A stretch of DNA of 64,000 nt, from positions 161,840-225,839 of the forward strand of contig NZ_RHUM01000004.1 in assembly GCF_003937915.1 (NCBI RefSeq), given 5' to 3'. Below are positions 18,429 through 27,860 of the stretch, piece after piece; the stretch's first letter is position 1, and every line of letters starts with the position of its first letter. The notes under the pieces are model-generated. The model ran no database searches. It was given only the letters and a program-made list of their open reading frames with translations, and had not been told where the DNA came from. Made by a program: the position numbers and the translations under genes. Origin of the DNA: Erwinia sp. 198. GTDB taxonomy: Bacteria; Pseudomonadota; Gammaproteobacteria; Enterobacterales; Enterobacteriaceae.

Positions 18429-21400
18429 GTGCTATCGGGGATTAGAACAGCTTTCGCATCAGCATCAAGCAGCGCACAGCGCACCACTTCATCGCAAACC
18501 CGTCATGACATGCTGCGGCAGCAGGATGCTTCGCCCAGCCAGCGCGGCGGTGGCACGCTACAAAGCAGCGTGCCACCGGACTCCGCGGGTTTGCAGCAGG
18601 GCAGCGCGGCGCGTGCGCCCGGCCAGGGACGTTTTCGCGCCTTTAGCCATCTTCCGCTGTTTAAGAAAAACCACGCCCGCGCGACGATAGCCAACCCGGA
18701 AAGCCATCCGCTGCGTCCGCTAAACCCGCTGGACGTTGCCATTCCCTCTATAGCCGAAGGCGCGCTGGAGCAGGAGATTATGACAACGCTGGCCGACCGG
18801 CTGGCGCATCAGCCGGAGGAGAAAGGCTCGCTGGGCGTGCAGCTGACCGCAAAGCGCAATGCCGCTATCGCCGCGCCGGCGGGCCGTGACGCTCAGCGCG
18901 CGCTGCTTAAGCAGACCGTCGGCCATCCCAAAATGCACTATCAAAGCGTGGCGGCCAATAAAAACGACCAGCAGCACGCGTTGCTGAGCGACGAAGGTAA
19001 GCTGTTATCGCTGCACTCATCGCGGGATACGCTGGTCGGCGTGGCCCACAGTAAACCGGCCTGGGCAAGAGAAGAGACGCCGGGCAGCGCGTTTCCCCGG
19101 CGTAAAGCGGCAGAGGTCGTTGACCACCAGCTGACGTTCAGCGAGGACGGCAACAGCGTGCAAATTCGGCGTAGCGATGCGCCCGGCGGACAAGCAGCCG
19201 AGGTAAAGCTGCCGGATGCCGCCGTGCTCAGCCAGCTTACCGGCGTGCATCATCAGGCGACGCCGGACGGCAGCCGCGCATTTCGCCTCAGCGACAACAA
19301 ACTTTATCAGCTGGCTTCGCATGAAGAAGGCTGGCAGAAGATCGACCTTTTCGACGACGGTAAAGACCAGTCGAAGCTGTCACGTCAGGGCGATAACTCG
19401 CTTTATCTGATCCATGATGATTATCACCTGCATCATTTATCGACACAAACGCAGAGCGTGCGCTTTGCCGATAAGATTGGTGGCGCTTCCGTGGCGGCGG
19501 ATGGTCAGGCAATCGTGCTGCTTGCCAGCGAAGAGAGCAAACAGCAAAGCATCAAGCTGCTGCCGCGCATCGACAGCCCGCAAACGCAGCACCGTACGCT
19601 ACAGCCGATACCGGCTAAAACCTCGCTGGCCGCGGTGGCGCAGACCGACAGCCTGGTTATCGCCGCCGATCATCAGGGCCGGCTGCTGGTGGCAAACCGC
19701 CCCGGCGAGGCGAACGAGCTTAATTTTGGCGACGCGCAAAGCCTGAGCCTGCGCGACGCGCTGCATCAGCAAATCGCCGACGCTATCGGCGACCGCTTTC
19801 ACGTACAGAGCCTGCTGTGCGGCGAAGACGGCCAGCTGCATGCGGTGGTAAAAGACGGCATGGACAGGCAGCATGCTATCGCGCTAAATCCTGATGCGGA
19901 CAGGCCGCAGATGGCCTCCGGCTGGAACCTGAGCGACAGCCTGGTGGTGGATTACCAGAAAGGCCTGCCAAAACCCACGCCGGCCCGTACCGACATTGTT
20001 TCCATCGGTGCCAACGGCAAGCTGGCGCTGCACGACGGCAAGGTACAGTTTTTTAACGAACTAACCAGCAGCTGGGAAGCGACGGAGGTCAAAGCCGACC
20101 AGCTGCGTGCCGGGCAGGACGGCCAGGCCTGGGCGCTGAAAGATAACCAGCTGAAAAGGCTGAAGGTCAACGTAGCCAGCAACAAAATCAATTTTCAGCA
20201 GAATACCTTCGCACTGCACCAGGTGAAAAAAAGCGTCAGTGAGGAGCTGGCAATGCCCGGCCTGGATAAAAAACAGAAAACCGTCGCGGCCAGCGCGCTG
20301 GACGACGGGCGTTTTGTCACGCTGGAAGAGCAGGGCGATATCCATTTTCATCACGTTGATACGGAAAGCCGCCGTAACAAGCGGCTGCCGCAGACGCTTT
20401 CGCGTCAGGCGCTGAGCCAGGCGATGAATCAGGCCGGTGCGGTGCTGAGCCGTCTTCCTGAGGTTCAGCTTGAGCATAAAGCCAAAGATATGGTGCTCGG
20501 CCCGGAAAATCGCCTGTTTATATTGAGCGATAAAGGCAAAGTTTTCAGTCTGCCTGCCGAGAGCTGGCAGCAAGGAAAAGTTACCGATATGCAGGCGGAG
20601 CGGCTGCCTGCGCCGCTGAAAGATGAACCTGGCGAAGCCGCCGAGGCGCTGCCGGTTAAATTTTTTGGCAACCAGAAAGGCACGCTGCTGCTGGAGAGGG
20701 ATAATAAACAGGTACTGACGCGAGACGAGCACGACTGGCATCCGGTTTCCGCCGATATTTCTGCAGGCGTGCACGATACGGACAATCAGGCCGATCGGCA
20801 TTTTGAACGACTGAGCGCCGCCACGCGCGATGCCAAATTGGGTAAAACCGGTCTTACCTACAAGCGCGAGGTCAACACCTTCGGGCAATCCGGTCACGAC
20901 GGGCACAAAGTTCATACGCCTTTTCGCACGCGTCTCAGCACTTTTGTGTTCCGTCCCACGCTGGAGACGCCGCGCCCGCTAAAAAACCTGGGCAATCTTG
21001 TGCAGCATGCACATGGCGGTCGTCAGGGCCTGACGGCGATCTATCAGCAGCAGTCGCAGCAGCTGGCGGCGCTGACGCAGCATCTTAAACGTCAGCCGAA
21101 GGGCAGGGCGGAAGAGCCGCTCAGCCTGAAGCTGAAAACGCTGGCCGCGCGGGAAGATCTGCCCGGCTGGTTCGGCGAAATGCAAAAATTCAATACGGTA
21201 CTGGCAGACAGCGCCGCGCATCAGGCCGGCCTGCTGCGGCAACACTATGGCGGGCAGAGCAGCGCGGGCAGGCGGCTTGATAAGCTGACCGGCAGCCTGA
21301 ATCCGGCCAGCAGTCAGGGCGGCGATCTGCTGAACAAACTGCAACAGCTCTTCGCTTTACATCCCAGCGGCAAAGGCAATCACGCGCAGCTTGCCCTGGC

Positions 21401-23525
21401 GGCGATGCGCGACAGCAGCGTCACGCTTTCCTGGCAAAAGCCGACGGAGGCGATCCCGGCAGGGATAAACCGCGACAAGCACGATCCGATGGGGCTGACG
21501 AAATCCCGCCTGATCCTCGACGGCCTGACCAACGTCAAAATGCATGATTTAACAACGCGCCTGACGCACGCGCTGGATTTACAGGGAGAACCCCGTGAAA
21601 AAGCGTTGCAGGCGCTGGGGAGAGAGTTCCGCGAGCTGCGGGATGATGAGTGGGAAAGCAATCCCCTTAAACAACTCACCGGGCAGGGATTTACCGGGAA
21701 CGACAGGCTGGAGGCCAACTATGACGCCATCAAATCCATGACCAAAGCGTTCAGCAAAGCGAACCACGCGATGAACGTCACTACCCGCACCGTGATGCAG
21801 GCCGAGGATCAGCAGCTGCTTGCCCGCAGGCTGGAAACCACGGTGCTGGACATGGATAAGGGCGAAAGCCTCTCTTTCAGCCGGGCTTACGGCGCGGCAA
21901 CCACCATCAGCGCGCTGCCGGGTTCACAGGTCATTGCGGGCGTAGGCGGCAGAGGCAGTCTGGATCGTGGCTACAGCATGAGCCTGACGCGCGGCGAAGG
22001 CGGCGTGACCGTCAGCTTCGGGCGCGACGGCGGCGGCGCGTTAACAGCCTTTACCGGCCTGGGCTACAACCTGCTGACCGGCTATATGAAAGATCCGGCG
22101 CACGATGTCGCCGTCGATCAGCAGCGCAATCTGGCGCCTGCCGTTCGGCTGGGCGGGGTTTTCTCCGTCACGCCGCTGGATCTAAAAAAGCAAAACAGCG
22201 TCAGCTTCGATATTACCGAAGCGGAACTGCCCGCTTTTATCAAAGGGCTGACGGAGGGCACGCTCGATCCGCTGGCGCTGCTCAACCGCGGAATAAATCA
22301 CAGCGTGAAGCATGGCGAAGTGCTGAACGTCAGCCTGGACGCGAATGCCGCGGCGCTGGCTTCGGCGGGTGTGCCGTTGACCAGCAAAGATGAAAAGGAT
22401 ACGCCTGCCAGCTTCCGCGTGGGCGGCGGCGCTTATGCAGGTGTTAACGTGCTTTCCGGCACGCGGGAAAGAGGCGGAACCACTAAAGAAAGCAGCAGCG
22501 CCATTAGCCGCAGTAACAACCGCCCGCGCGGCCTGAACAAAGCCAGCGTGGGCGTAAACTTTGCGTTGCCGACCGGCGTACTGATTAAGGGCGAAACGGG
22601 CCGGACGCCGATGTTCGCCGGGCCGGCCGCCAGCGTGCAGCTTTCGATAGATAACAGGACAAAGCAGAGCCTGGCAATAGAAACCAAAACGGCCCGACCG
22701 CTGGCGGAAGTGCATATCGACAAACTAACCGAAACGCTGGGAAAAAAATTCAGCGATCCGGCTACGGCGGCGCTTATCGCGTCGCTGAAAGATAAAGATG
22801 ATGAAATACCGCTGACGCCCCGGCAGAAGCTGGACAAGCTGGACGCGCATTTTTCGCCGCGCGAACTCCGCGAGAAAAGCAACGAACAGCAGGCCGCGCT
22901 GCGCGATCTTGATAAGCATCTGCGGCAGCAAAGCGCGGCGGAGCGGGGGCAAAAACTGCTGCAGGGCGGCGAATACCAGACAACCTATGCCAACCTGAGC
23001 AAGGTTGACAGCAACGGGCTGTGGCATCAGCTTTCGCATCTGCTCGACGGCAGCCTTAATGCCAGCAACGCCAATAAAATGCGCGAGCTGATGAAGGACG
23101 ATCGTCAGCTGCAAAGCCTGATCGCAGCGCTACAGGACAACGTCAGCACCGAGGCCACCGTTACGCTGGAGCTGAAGGATGAGGTACGGGAAAGACTGGA
23201 GCAGCGCTGGCTGGAGCAGGGTAACAGCCCGGAAGAGATGCGGGCCGAGCTGACCAACCGCGATAACCTGCGGCTTAAATCCATCGCTTTCACCAAGTCG
23301 CAGGTAAAAACGGACGGCTTCGCCACGCCCGCTTTTCTGCTTGGCGGTGCCAACAGCGCTTCGGTTTCCATGAAGCGTAACCTCGGGAAAATCAACTTCA
23401 GCTACGGCGAAAATCAGGATAAGCCGGTCAATTATGCGCTGGAAGGGCGTATCGCCAAAGCCACGACGGAACTTGCCGGCGCGCTGCGTCGGGGGCAGGA
23501 ACAACACTTTGTGCTTAAAAGCTAA
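18429..23525 (+). CDS. dspE: AvrE-family type III effector DspE (DspA/E, WtsE)
   Basis: This giant effector of 1698 residues starts with GTG, with AAGGAG 7 bases upstream. The N-terminus is rich in Ser, Thr and Gln with no Sec signal (type III signal). The middle has repeated strand segments of the AvrE propeller region, and a WxxxE motif (WEATE) lies at residue 549. The conserved C-terminal half includes LTKSRLILDGLTNVKMHDL, GFTGNDRLEANYDA and SLSFSRAYGAA. Proteins of this family are essential for disease in Erwinia and Pantoea and are reported to form water- and solute-permeable channels in plant membranes. It is shorter than E. amylovora DspE (1838), mainly at the N-terminus. Confidence 0.96.
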   Translation: MLSGIRTAFASASSSAQRTTSSQTRHDMLRQQDASPSQRGGGTLQSSVPPDSAGLQQGSAARAPGQGRFRAFSHLPLFKKNHARATIANPESHPLRPLNPLDVAIPSIAEGALEQEIMTTLADRLAHQPEEKGSLGVQLTAKRNAAIAAPAGRDAQRALLKQTVGHPKMHYQSVAANKNDQQHALLSDEGKLLSLHSSRDTLVGVAHSKPAWAREETPGSAFPRRKAAEVVDHQLTFSEDGNSVQIRRSDAPGGQAAEVKLPDAAVLSQLTGVHHQATPDGSRAFRLSDNKLYQLASHEEGWQKIDLFDDGKDQSKLSRQGDNSLYLIHDDYHLHHLSTQTQSVRFADKIGGASVAADGQAIVLLASEESKQQSIKLLPRIDSPQTQHRTLQPIPAKTSLAAVAQTDSLVIAADHQGRLLVANRPGEANELNFGDAQSLSLRDALHQQIADAIGDRFHVQSLLCGEDGQLHAVVKDGMDRQHAIALNPDADRPQMASGWNLSDSLVVDYQKGLPKPTPARTDIVSIGANGKLALHDGKVQFFNELTSSWEATEVKADQLRAGQDGQAWALKDNQLKRLKVNVASNKINFQQNTFALHQVKKSVSEELAMPGLDKKQKTVAASALDDGRFVTLEEQGDIHFHHVDTESRRNKRLPQTLSRQALSQAMNQAGAVLSRLPEVQLEHKAKDMVLGPENRLFILSDKGKVFSLPAESWQQGKVTDMQAERLPAPLKDEPGEAAEALPVKFFGNQKGTLLLERDNKQVLTRDEHDWHPVSADISAGVHDTDNQADRHFERLSAATRDAKLGKTGLTYKREVNTFGQSGHDGHKVHTPFRTRLSTFVFRPTLETPRPLKNLGNLVQHAHGGRQGLTAIYQQQSQQLAALTQHLKRQPKGRAEEPLSLKLKTLAAREDLPGWFGEMQKFNTVLADSAAHQAGLLRQHYGGQSSAGRRLDKLTGSLNPASSQGGDLLNKLQQLFALHPSGKGNHAQLALAAMRDSSVTLSWQKPTEAIPAGINRDKHDPMGLTKSRLILDGLTNVKMHDLTTRLTHALDLQGEPREKALQALGREFRELRDDEWESNPLKQLTGQGFTGNDRLEANYDAIKSMTKAFSKANHAMNVTTRTVMQAEDQQLLARRLETTVLDMDKGESLSFSRAYGAATTISALPGSQVIAGVGGRGSLDRGYSMSLTRGEGGVTVSFGRDGGGALTAFTGLGYNLLTGYMKDPAHDVAVDQQRNLAPAVRLGGVFSVTPLDLKKQNSVSFDITEAELPAFIKGLTEGTLDPLALLNRGINHSVKHGEVLNVSLDANAAALASAGVPLTSKDEKDTPASFRVGGGAYAGVNVLSGTRERGGTTKESSSAISRSNNRPRGLNKASVGVNFALPTGVLIKGETGRTPMFAGPAASVQLSIDNRTKQSLAIETKTARPLAEVHIDKLTETLGKKFSDPATAALIASLKDKDDEIPLTPRQKLDKLDAHFSPRELREKSNEQQAALRDLDKHLRQQSAAERGQKLLQGGEYQTTYANLSKVDSNGLWHQLSHLLDGSLNASNANKMRELMKDDRQLQSLIAALQDNVSTEATVTLELKDEVRERLEQRWLEQGNSPEEMRAELTNRDNLRLKSIAFTKSQVKTDGFATPAFLLGGANSASVSMKRNLGKINFSYGENQDKPVNYALEGRIAKATTELAGALRRGQEQHFVLKS

Positions 23526-23536
23526 CGGAGACAGGC

Positions 23537-23941
23537 ATGAACGCAACAGAGCAGCTTAATCACTTTTTGGCCGGGTATGGCCGTCGCCTCAATCTTAGCC
23601 TGGGCCTGAAAAACGGCGTGTGCGCGCTGATGCGCAACCGGCAGGAGGTGGCCATTATCGAGCTGCCGCCGGACAGCGACTGCGTGATTTTCCACCGCAG
23701 GCTGGAGGATCTGCAAAGCACTTCGGAAAGTCACTTGCGCACGCTACTGGCGCTAAACTTTGAGATGAATGCGATGCGCGGCTGCTGGCTGGCGATGGAT
23801 GGCGACGACGTTCTGCGGCTTTGCAGCCAGCTGCCACTGGCCGCTCTGAACGTCACAGGCTTTAGCGCAGCGCTGGATGCGTTTATTGTGCAGGCGGACG
23901 AGGTCGGCGAATTTTTGGCCGAAAGTCATCACGCCGCCTGA
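23537..23941 (+). CDS. dspF: DspE-specific type III chaperone DspF
   Basis: This acidic 134-residue protein has the size and layout of class IA type III chaperones: N-terminal helix TEQLNHFLAGYGRRL, central strands and a C-terminal amphipathic helix. It starts 11 bases after dspE with a GGAG ribosome site, and so is co-transcribed from the hrp box. It should bind the N-terminal part of DspE and keep it soluble for secretion. Confidence 0.93.
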   Translation: MNATEQLNHFLAGYGRRLNLSLGLKNGVCALMRNRQEVAIIELPPDSDCVIFHRRLEDLQSTSESHLRTLLALNFEMNAMRGCWLAMDGDDVLRLCSQLPLAALNVTGFSAALDAFIVQADEVGEFLAESHHAA

Positions 23942-24129
23942 CTTAACGCAAATTATTGCGGGTCGGCGGATCCACAATTCATTCACAGTGTTAAGAAAGG
24001 GTCAGGACGAGGTAAAGTACCGTAATCAAAGATTTTTTAAGACAGTTAGCGATATTTTTAAGGCCAGGGTTAGACGATAGTGTCGTTTAACGGTGCGACA
24101 AAAGCCGTGAGCAAATCGAGGATATAACC

Positions 24130-24573
24130 ATGAAAAAAACGACCCTGGCGCTGTTGATTGCCGTATTTTCAGCAAGCTCGCTCTTCTCAACCGTTACTCA
24201 GGCCGATGGCCCTCCGGGACAGGCGTGGCACCATCAGGGCGGACATGAAGGACACGGCGGCCCGGGCGATCGTGACAGGCCTGGGCGTGGCCCGGATCGC
24301 GGCCCCGATTTCGAAGGTCACAGAGGTCATGGCCCCGATCGCCATTTTGAAGAGCGCGATCGTTTTGCCTGGCAGGGGCATGAATTCCATCGCGGCCAGC
24401 CGCTGCCGCCTCGCTTCCGCGGTGACGATTACCGGGTAAACGACTGGCATGCTCGCGGTCTGCATGAGCCGCCGCGCGGCGAGCGCTGGGCCTATATCGA
24501 CGGTAACTATGTGCTGATCGCCGCTGCGACAGGCGTCATCACCTCTATTCTGCTGAACAGCGCTTTCCACTAA
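24130..24573 (+). CDS. RcnB-family periplasmic protein, copy 1
   Basis: This 147-residue protein has a Sec signal (about residues 1-25), a long His/Gly/Asp/Arg-rich linker, and the RcnB signature near the C-terminus: FHRGQPLPPRFRG, then VNDWHARGL, PPRGERWAYIDGNYVLI, and a terminal hydrophobic segment. RcnB tunes nickel and cobalt export in E. coli. The His-rich region suggests metal binding, but the metal is not known here. A second copy lies at 25244-25636. Confidence 0.85.
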   Translation: MKKTTLALLIAVFSASSLFSTVTQADGPPGQAWHHQGGHEGHGGPGDRDRPGRGPDRGPDFEGHRGHGPDRHFEERDRFAWQGHEFHRGQPLPPRFRGDDYRVNDWHARGLHEPPRGERWAYIDGNYVLIAAATGVITSILLNSAFH

Positions 24574-24580
24574 AGTCACT

Positions 24581-24610
24581 TGCCGACATCGCAGGGTGTC
24601 GGCATAGTTT
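24581..24610 (+). terminator. Terminator-like hairpin after the first rcnB-like gene
   Basis: TGCCGACA / TGTCGGCA forms an 8-base-pair stem with an 8-base loop, followed by TAGTTT. The T run is weak. Confidence 0.5.
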
Positions 24611-24612
24611 CG

Positions 24613-24639
24613 CGCACTTCACGCACTTCACGCACTTCA
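24613..24639 (+). repeat. Short tandem repeat, 3 x CGCACTTCA
   Basis: Three exact 9-base copies lie between the hairpin and a geneless stretch, probably slippage-prone. No function is evident. Confidence 0.85.
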
Positions 24640-24860
24640 CCCGTTTGCTTTTGTGCCTTTCACCAAAGCAGACCGCTGCCTGAATCCTGCTATCCGCTGT
24701 CCAACTGATGCAATCCCTTCTCTTTGTTGCAGGAATTTTCATGAATATTTCAGAGCATTGCCGCATTTTCCTCGCAAAAAATAGCCGGTGTTTTTTGTTC
24801 ACGCTCTACGATCGCATCAAGGCTGGCTTAGGCTGAAGGGATAAAAAAGTGGAGCAAAAG

Positions 24861-25058
24861 ATGAAGCTACTGGAAGGGAAGGTCGAGACGCGGCTGATTG
24901 ACGTTGCCGTTATCAAAGCGAACCGGGCCACGAAAGTCGATATAGAAAGCGTCAGAAAAGAGCTACATTCCTCGCTCAACATGCAAACCATCTGGCTAAT
25001 CGCCGCGCTGTTTATCATGCCGGGCGTGGGGTTGGGCGTGGCTGTGCTGATTTTTTAG
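24861..25058 (+). CDS. Small coiled-coil protein with one membrane segment
   Basis: This 65-residue product starts at the ATG with GGAG 6 bases upstream. A heptad-like helical part (MKLLEGKVETRLIDVAVIKA) is followed by a single hydrophobic helix at the C-terminus. A similarly built small protein lies at 41541-41762 with no clear sequence identity. Function unknown. Confidence 0.6.
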   Translation: MKLLEGKVETRLIDVAVIKANRATKVDIESVRKELHSSLNMQTIWLIAALFIMPGVGLGVAVLIF

Positions 25059-25183
25059 CAGGCAGCAGGGCGGACATGGGCAGGCTGCTTTTAAACGGGC
25101 ATCGAACCTACGTGGCAAGGCTATGCTTACTCTTGTTGGTCGGTTAATGCTGATGCGCTTATCCTGACCATCTCAACAGGGAT

Positions 25184-25213
25184 AAAAAAGGGCTGCCCAA
25201 AAAAGACAGCCCC
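25184..25213 (-). terminator. Terminator of the second rcnB-like gene
   Basis: On the minus strand GGGCTG and CAGCCC pair around a T-rich loop and are followed by TTTTTT, 30 bases after the stop at 25244. Confidence 0.8.
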
Positions 25214-25243
25214 GATCGGTCTGGCAAGGCAGAGTAACTGCCG

Positions 25244-25636
25244 TTAGTGATGCGCGATCACCGAGACGATTGCGCCAGTCGCGATGGCAATCAGCACATA
25301 GTTACCGTCAATGTTTTGCCAGCGATGGCCCGCCGGTGGCGCTTTCAGTCCGCGTTTGTGCCAGTCGTTTACCTGATAGCCTTCGCCGCGATATTTTTCC
25401 GGCAGCGGGCGGCCCTTGCGGAATTCCGGATGCGCTGCCTGATGGCGCTCTGCCGGATGCGCATTGTGCTGGGGATCGCGATGCTGTTCTGGTTGTGCAT
25501 TGCCGTGCGACGGATTGCCGTGCTGCTGCTCATGCTTAACCGGCGGCTGGCCGTCCTGTCGTGGCCCTTCGGCAAACGCGCTCAGGCTGGTGGCTAACAA
25601 AAGCGTGGAGAGGGCAATAGCGCCTGACTTTTTCAT
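25244..25636 (-). CDS. RcnB-family periplasmic protein, copy 2
   Basis: This 130-residue protein has a signal peptide (KKSGAIALSTLLLATSLSAFA), a His/Gln/Pro-rich middle and the same C-terminal signature as copy 1: FRKGRPLPEKYRG, VNDWHKRGLKAPP, WQNIDGNYVLIAIATGAIV. The start is placed at the second ATG, 7 bases after AAGGA. It is convergent with copy 1, with a small coiled-coil gene between them, so the pair looks like a diverged duplication. Confidence 0.85.
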   Translation of the reverse strand: MKKSGAIALSTLLLATSLSAFAEGPRQDGQPPVKHEQQHGNPSHGNAQPEQHRDPQHNAHPAERHQAAHPEFRKGRPLPEKYRGEGYQVNDWHKRGLKAPPAGHRWQNIDGNYVLIAIATGAIVSVIAHH

Positions 25637-25883
25637 TTTCATTTCCTTGCGGGTCTGATTTTTTCTGGTCGATGGCGTTAATCTGGAGGGCTGGCGGGCG
25701 CTTAACAATATCATTATTCTTAAGAAGCAGGGGCTTAACACTTAATTTACGCTTTGCAGGCAGAAAGCTGACAGGCTTTGCCGCTTGCGTCGGGCACGAG
25801 CGGCAAAGCTCGTTCTTGCAAAGGGCCGTATCGGGCCCGCCGCGCTTCCCGTGCGCGGCGGTAAAGCGGGATCCTGGCAAATA

Positions 25884-27020
25884 TCAGGCGATATGGAACG
25901 CCTGCTCCAGCATAAAGCGCTGCTGCGCCTCGCTGTACTCGATCAACGCGTTTTTGCTGTTGGCGCGTGCCAGGATCCACTCGGCCTCGGCCTGCGTGAG
26001 CGGCGGCGGATCCTGCCAGAAAGGCGTGATGGCTTTATCCTGTAGCCATGAGGCCAGCATACGCGCGGGCGGCAGCGTAAAACCGGGAAAAAGCGCGACG
26101 GCCAGCTCGTCCATCAGCTTTTGCTGTTGCGCATTGTCGCTGTCGTTCAGCAGCTGTAAGAACGGCAGCAGCAGACGCCCGCACACTTCGCCGTGGTGAT
26201 AGTCTTTGATCGCGCCCAGCTCGCCTGCAATACCGTGGATTACGCCCAGCCCGGCCATGCTCAGGCTCAGCCCGCCCTGCCACGAAGCAATCATCATCTG
26301 TTCGCGCGCCAAATCGCCCTGTTCGCCAGGGTCGTTCAGATAAGGCCATGCGCTGAGAAAAGCGCGCAGGCCGCTAAGGGCAGCGTGACGGCTGAACAGA
26401 TTGCCTTTGGCAGACAGATAAGCTTCAAAAAGATGGGTGAAAGCGTCGATAGCGCAGCAGGCCAGCACGCGGTCCGGCGCGCCGCGCAGCAGATCGGGGT
26501 CGAGGATCGCAACGTGCGGCACAAAATTGGCGTGACGCAGCGAAGCCTTCACTTTGATATCGGCTTTATCCGTCACCACCGCGTTTTGCGTCGCCTCGCT
26601 GCCGGTTCCGGCCGTGGTCGGTACCGCAATCACCGGCAGCGTGTTGCCGCTTATCGGCGTATCGCCCACCTTTTCCAGATAGCGCAGGGTATTTAGCGGA
26701 TGCTGGCTCACGGCGGCAAAGGCTTTAGCGGCGTCCAGCACGCTGCCGCCGCCAATTGCCACCACGCGCGCGGCCCGATCGCGCCAGCGCGCCACCCAGC
26801 CATCGATTTCTTCAGGCGATGCCTCGTGGCGCACCACTTCAATCCCGATCGACAGCGGCTCCAGCTCGGCTTTTAGTTTTTGCCAGGCTTCGCCCTGTAA
26901 AAACGAATTGGCGCAAAACAGCAGCGTCGGCTGCGGATCTTCGCTTAGCAGCGGCACCAGCTTGTTCAGGCTGCCACGGCCGAAAAAGGTTTGTCGGTTT
27001 GCTATCTGACTGACCATCAT
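25884..27020 (-). CDS. Iron-containing alcohol dehydrogenase (group III)
   Basis: This 378-residue NAD(P)-dependent cytoplasmic dehydrogenase has the NAD loop VVAIGGGSVLDAAKAFA near residue 88, AVPTTAGTGSEATQNAVV near 133, and metal ligands in CAIDAFTHLFEA (Asp, His), GVIHGIAGELGA (His) and HHGEVCG (His). The substrate is unknown. It is monocistronic; neighbours give no clear pathway. Confidence 0.92.
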   Translation of the reverse strand: MMVSQIANRQTFFGRGSLNKLVPLLSEDPQPTLLFCANSFLQGEAWQKLKAELEPLSIGIEVVRHEASPEEIDGWVARWRDRAARVVAIGGGSVLDAAKAFAAVSQHPLNTLRYLEKVGDTPISGNTLPVIAVPTTAGTGSEATQNAVVTDKADIKVKASLRHANFVPHVAILDPDLLRGAPDRVLACCAIDAFTHLFEAYLSAKGNLFSRHAALSGLRAFLSAWPYLNDPGEQGDLAREQMMIASWQGGLSLSMAGLGVIHGIAGELGAIKDYHHGEVCGRLLLPFLQLLNDSDNAQQQKLMDELAVALFPGFTLPPARMLASWLQDKAITPFWQDPPPLTQAEAEWILARANSKNALIEYSEAQQRFMLEQAFHIA

Positions 27021-27061
27021 TTCTGTCCCTCGGCACTTAAAATAAAAACAGCTTTGCGCAT

Positions 27062-27442
27062 TCAGATGGCGCGCGCAGGGCAGCTGAAGGTGATCATCCT
27101 GTCCTGCTGCTCGTTGATCACGCTAAAGCGGGTATCGGAAAGCCGCTGCGCCAGCCAGCCCTCTCTGGTCACGGCAGAAGGAATATATTGCTGTGGGTTG
27201 CTGGAGTAAAGCTCGCCGCTTTCCAGCTTCAGCTTGTCCATAGTGACGTGAAAAGAGGTAAAGCGGTCGATAATTTTACCTTCGGTATTACCCAGAACCT
27301 GGCCGCTCAGCGTTTCGACTTTACCTTCGCAAACCATGCCATTATTGTCGGATGAACAGGCAGACAGCAGCAGCGGAGCCGCAATCAGTAAAGCCGTCGC
27401 GGGGAAAAGGTCGGAGAGTTTTAGTGGATCCAGCCAGCGCAT
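27062..27442 (-). CDS. Putative lipoprotein of unknown function
   Basis: This 126-residue protein has a hydrophobic signal ending in the lipobox LLSAC (Cys29), so it should be lipidated. After the cysteine come SSDNNGMVCEGKVETLSGQV and a mixed-strand domain with two further cysteines. I do not recognise the family. It follows the alcohol dehydrogenase start by 41 bases on the same strand and may be its upstream partner. Confidence 0.7.
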   Translation of the reverse strand: MRWLDPLKLSDLFPATALLIAAPLLLSACSSDNNGMVCEGKVETLSGQVLGNTEGKIIDRFTSFHVTMDKLKLESGELYSSNPQQYIPSAVTREGWLAQRLSDTRFSVINEQQDRMITFSCPARAI

Positions 27443-27860
27443 GATATTCCCTTAACAACGGATAATGGCCTAAGTATAGCCTTCGCTCTGGATCCGCTTT
27501 GTAAAAGCGCAAAACCGCACAAAAAGCGTGGTCAAGCCGCGTCGCGCGGGGATGTAACAAACCTATTATCATTTTGTGGCTTATTGCTGAATCAGTTCAG
27601 CCAAATCTTTAACAACGGTTGCAAACAGGTTATTGAGTGCTACAATCCGGACGTTTTTGATACTTTCATCTTATTCTCAGCCTGCGCACGGGCACGGGCG
27701 GAAGGCGCAATTACCCTTATTTTGCAGGGGATTAGCAGGCAAGTTTCAAAACAGCTTGTATACTTTTTCTGCGCTGGCGTTTTTATCGACAGCAGAGAAG
27801 TTTTATCGGGCGTCAGGCTGCACGCATTCTGACAACGAATTGATCAACCGAACCAATCCT
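27443..27860. other. Intergenic region upstream of pqqU
   Basis: No gene is supported here. It should hold the divergent promoters of the lipoprotein gene and pqqU. No convincing operator was found. Confidence 0.5.

Noticed and set aside
24545..24802. Minus-strand frame with KCVKCVKCAK-like repeats
   Set aside because: The cysteine repeats come from the 9-base tandem DNA repeat and the frame has no ribosome site.
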